Shown here: positions 4,954 to 5,536 of the stretch, in pieces | Layout: each line of letters opens with the position of its first letter | Numbering within the stretch: the first letter of the stretch is position 1 | From: Deltaproteobacteria bacterium | GTDB taxonomy: Bacteria; Desulfobacterota; DSM-4660; Desulfatiglandales; B25-G16 | NCBI GenBank assembly: GCA_019308645.1 | Contig: JAFDHR010000382.1 | Span: 1-5,536, forward strand | Reading direction: 5' to 3' | DNA length: 5,536 nucleotides | Made by a program: the position numbers and the translations under genes | Notes under the pieces: generated by a model | What the model saw: only the letters and a program-made list of their open reading frames with translations | What the model was told of the DNA's origin: nothing | Database searches by the model: none

Positions 4954-5250
4954 ACTAAAACCGCTAATGCCTGCCCCGCCCTTCCTGCCTGCTGCAGGTT
5001 GGGCAGGGCTTGAGCTTGGGATAGCGAACATTTGGCGGGAAGGCAGAGACCAGCATCCAATGATTATGATACAAAATCAATCTAAGGGTGTCATATTATT
5101 CTGCAGCATGGCTTTGTTTTATAGACATTGTTAGAAAATGGGCGCGCAATGAAAAGGGAGAGTGCTGTTGCCCCTTCCCGAAAATCTTCCATTTAAGGCA
5201 ACTACGTGTCTACATAATCCAAGATCTTAAAATTTATTCGAGGCGGATTT
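4954..5250. other. Gene-free stretch with GC-rich repeat
   Basis: Bases about 4970-5050 form a GC-rich patch in AT-rich surroundings, with the hairpin described separately. The rest, to 5250, is unremarkable. A frame open from 5088 to 5279 has no ribosome binding site, no recognisable motif and an unlikely composition, and is not called. No intrinsic terminator with a T-run was found after the toxin gene. Confidence 0.4.
4984..5007. repeat. GC-rich hairpin resembling the 2507-2578 repeats
   Basis: CCTGCC (4984-4989) and GGCAGG (5002-5007) are perfect arms. Inside and partly overlapping is a tighter palindrome, CCTGC-T-GCAGG (4988-4998), so two alternative hairpins are possible. The octamer CCTGCCTG also occurs at 2504-2511, and GGCGGGAAGGCAG (5034-5046) resembles GGCGGGCAGG at 2573-2582. 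The two patches may be copies of one dispersed element. Confidence 0.5.
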
Positions 5251-5328
5251 ATGTCCAGTTTTATCAATGTGCCGTTTGATGATATTTGTCTCTCAGATAA
5301 AGACAAATATTACTTGATTTATCTCTGA
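5251..5328 (+). CDS. Possible 25-residue leader ORF ahead of the ATPase gene
   Basis: ATG at 5251 opens a frame ending at TGA 5326-5328. It reads MSSFINVPFDDICLSDKDKY, then YLIYL. GAGG (5240-5243) sits 7 bases before the ATG, a fair ribosome binding site and better than the one before the ATPase. The stop is 20 bases before the ATPase start. A 10-bp palindrome (5282-5310) lies inside the ORF. It could be a regulatory leader peptide, the N-terminal scrap of a lost gene, or chance. I do not recognise the peptide. Confidence 0.25.
   Translation: MSSFINVPFDDICLSDKDKYYLIYL
5282..5310. promoter_or_regulatory. Perfect 10-bp inverted repeat upstream of the ATPase gene
   Basis: ATATTTGTCT (5282-5291) and AGACAAATAT (5301-5310) are exact reverse complements around the 9-base loop CTCAGATAA. 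A competing pairing exists between AGATAAA (5295-5301) and TTTATCT (5318-5324), so the RNA could switch between two hairpins. The position, 39-67 bases before the ATPase ATG, fits an operator or an RNA control element; neither is proven. Confidence 0.45.
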
Positions 5329-5348
5329 AAACAGGATAACTTTTGTTC

Positions 5349-5536
5349 ATGGAAGCGATTCTGGAACAGCTTATTGCTGATTTTCACGAGCGGGATCTAC
5401 CTGCCTTCACTCGGCGTCATATCAAGTTGCCCTGGCTATCGAACAAAATCGATACGGTCATTGGTATGCGCAGATCCGGCAAGACATGGTTTCTTTTCCA
5501 GGTCATATCGGATTTACTTTCAAACAAATACCCGAA
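5349..5536 (+). CDS. P-loop ATPase of the AAA_14/DUF4143 type, N-terminal part (runs off the window)
   Basis: The first 62 residues are present. The N-terminal lead (MEAILEQLIADFHERDLPAF) is followed by TVIGMRRSGKTWFLFQVI, containing the Walker A P-loop G-M-R-R-S-G-K-T at residues 39-46. G-x-R-R-x-G-K-T followed by hydrophobic residues is characteristic of the AAA_14 ATPases that usually carry a C-terminal DUF4143 nuclease-like domain. Those proteins are about 400 residues, mostly uncharacterised, and common in anaerobic bacteria and archaea. The second domain lies outside the window, so the DUF4143 part is expectation. The ATG at 5349 is the first after an in-frame stop at 5337-5339, apart from a TTG at 5343. 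The ribosome binding site is weak (AGGA at 5333-5336, 12 bases away), so expression may depend on the leader region upstream. Same strand as the TA operons but well separated from them. Confidence 0.75.
   Translation, partial: MEAILEQLIADFHERDLPAFTRRHIKLPWLSNKIDTVIGMRRSGKTWFLFQVISDLLSNKYP

Noticed and set aside
1..5536. CRISPR array or tRNA genes
   Set aside because: No regularly spaced repeats and no cloverleaf with a T-arm motif were seen on either strand; the only tandem repeat is the two-copy 34-bp duplication.

Overview
The window looks like an accessory island from a bacterial chromosome of low to moderate G+C. Bacterial origin is supported by strong purine-rich Shine-Dalgarno sequences (runs of G placed 5-7 bases before the starts) and a near-consensus sigma-70-type promoter at 3389-3417. 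The relics (a Y1/REP-type transposase, an IS4-like DDE transposase, an IS110 transposase and an archaeal/anaerobe-type Ogg2 glycosylase tail) and the antitoxin families suggest an anaerobic environmental lineage, perhaps Desulfobacterota or a similar group. That assignment is only an impression. No tRNA, rRNA, CRISPR array or replication origin was seen.

Layout. Bases 1-1330 are mobile-element debris: a frameshifted, internally deleted Y1-type transposase (about 162-549, +), then the C-terminal two thirds of a DDE transposase (559 to about 1290, -). Bases 1364-2223 hold the first toxin-antitoxin (TA) operon: a UPF0175 antitoxin and a DUF3368 PIN-domain toxin. Bases 2224-3263 are debris: GC-rich hairpins, a decayed IS110 transposase (2715-3052, -), and the 3' end of an N-glycosylase/DNA lyase gene broken by a perfect 34-bp tandem duplication (3056-3263, +). 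Bases 3389-4201 hold the second TA operon (Phd/YefM antitoxin plus PIN toxin). Bases 4274-4953 hold the third (a short ribbon-helix-helix-like antitoxin plus PIN toxin). After a GC-rich repeat and a possible 25-codon leader ORF with a 10-bp palindrome, the window ends inside the start of a P-loop ATPase gene (from 5349).

How the genes work together. Each pair has the standard type II arrangement: antitoxin first, toxin second, stop and start overlapping (4, 4 and 11 nt). All three toxins are PIN-fold ribonuclease candidates with their acidic residues intact, so all three may be active. The antitoxins come from three unrelated families, so the modules were probably acquired separately rather than by duplication. 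Every intact gene in 1-5000 belongs to a TA operon, and everything between them is broken transposon or gene debris. This is the pattern expected where TA modules persist in a region that collects and loses mobile DNA. Nothing here clearly amounts to an undescribed system. The points most worth a second look are the three-family PIN cluster, the duplication-broken ogg tail and the leader ORF/palindrome before the ATPase.
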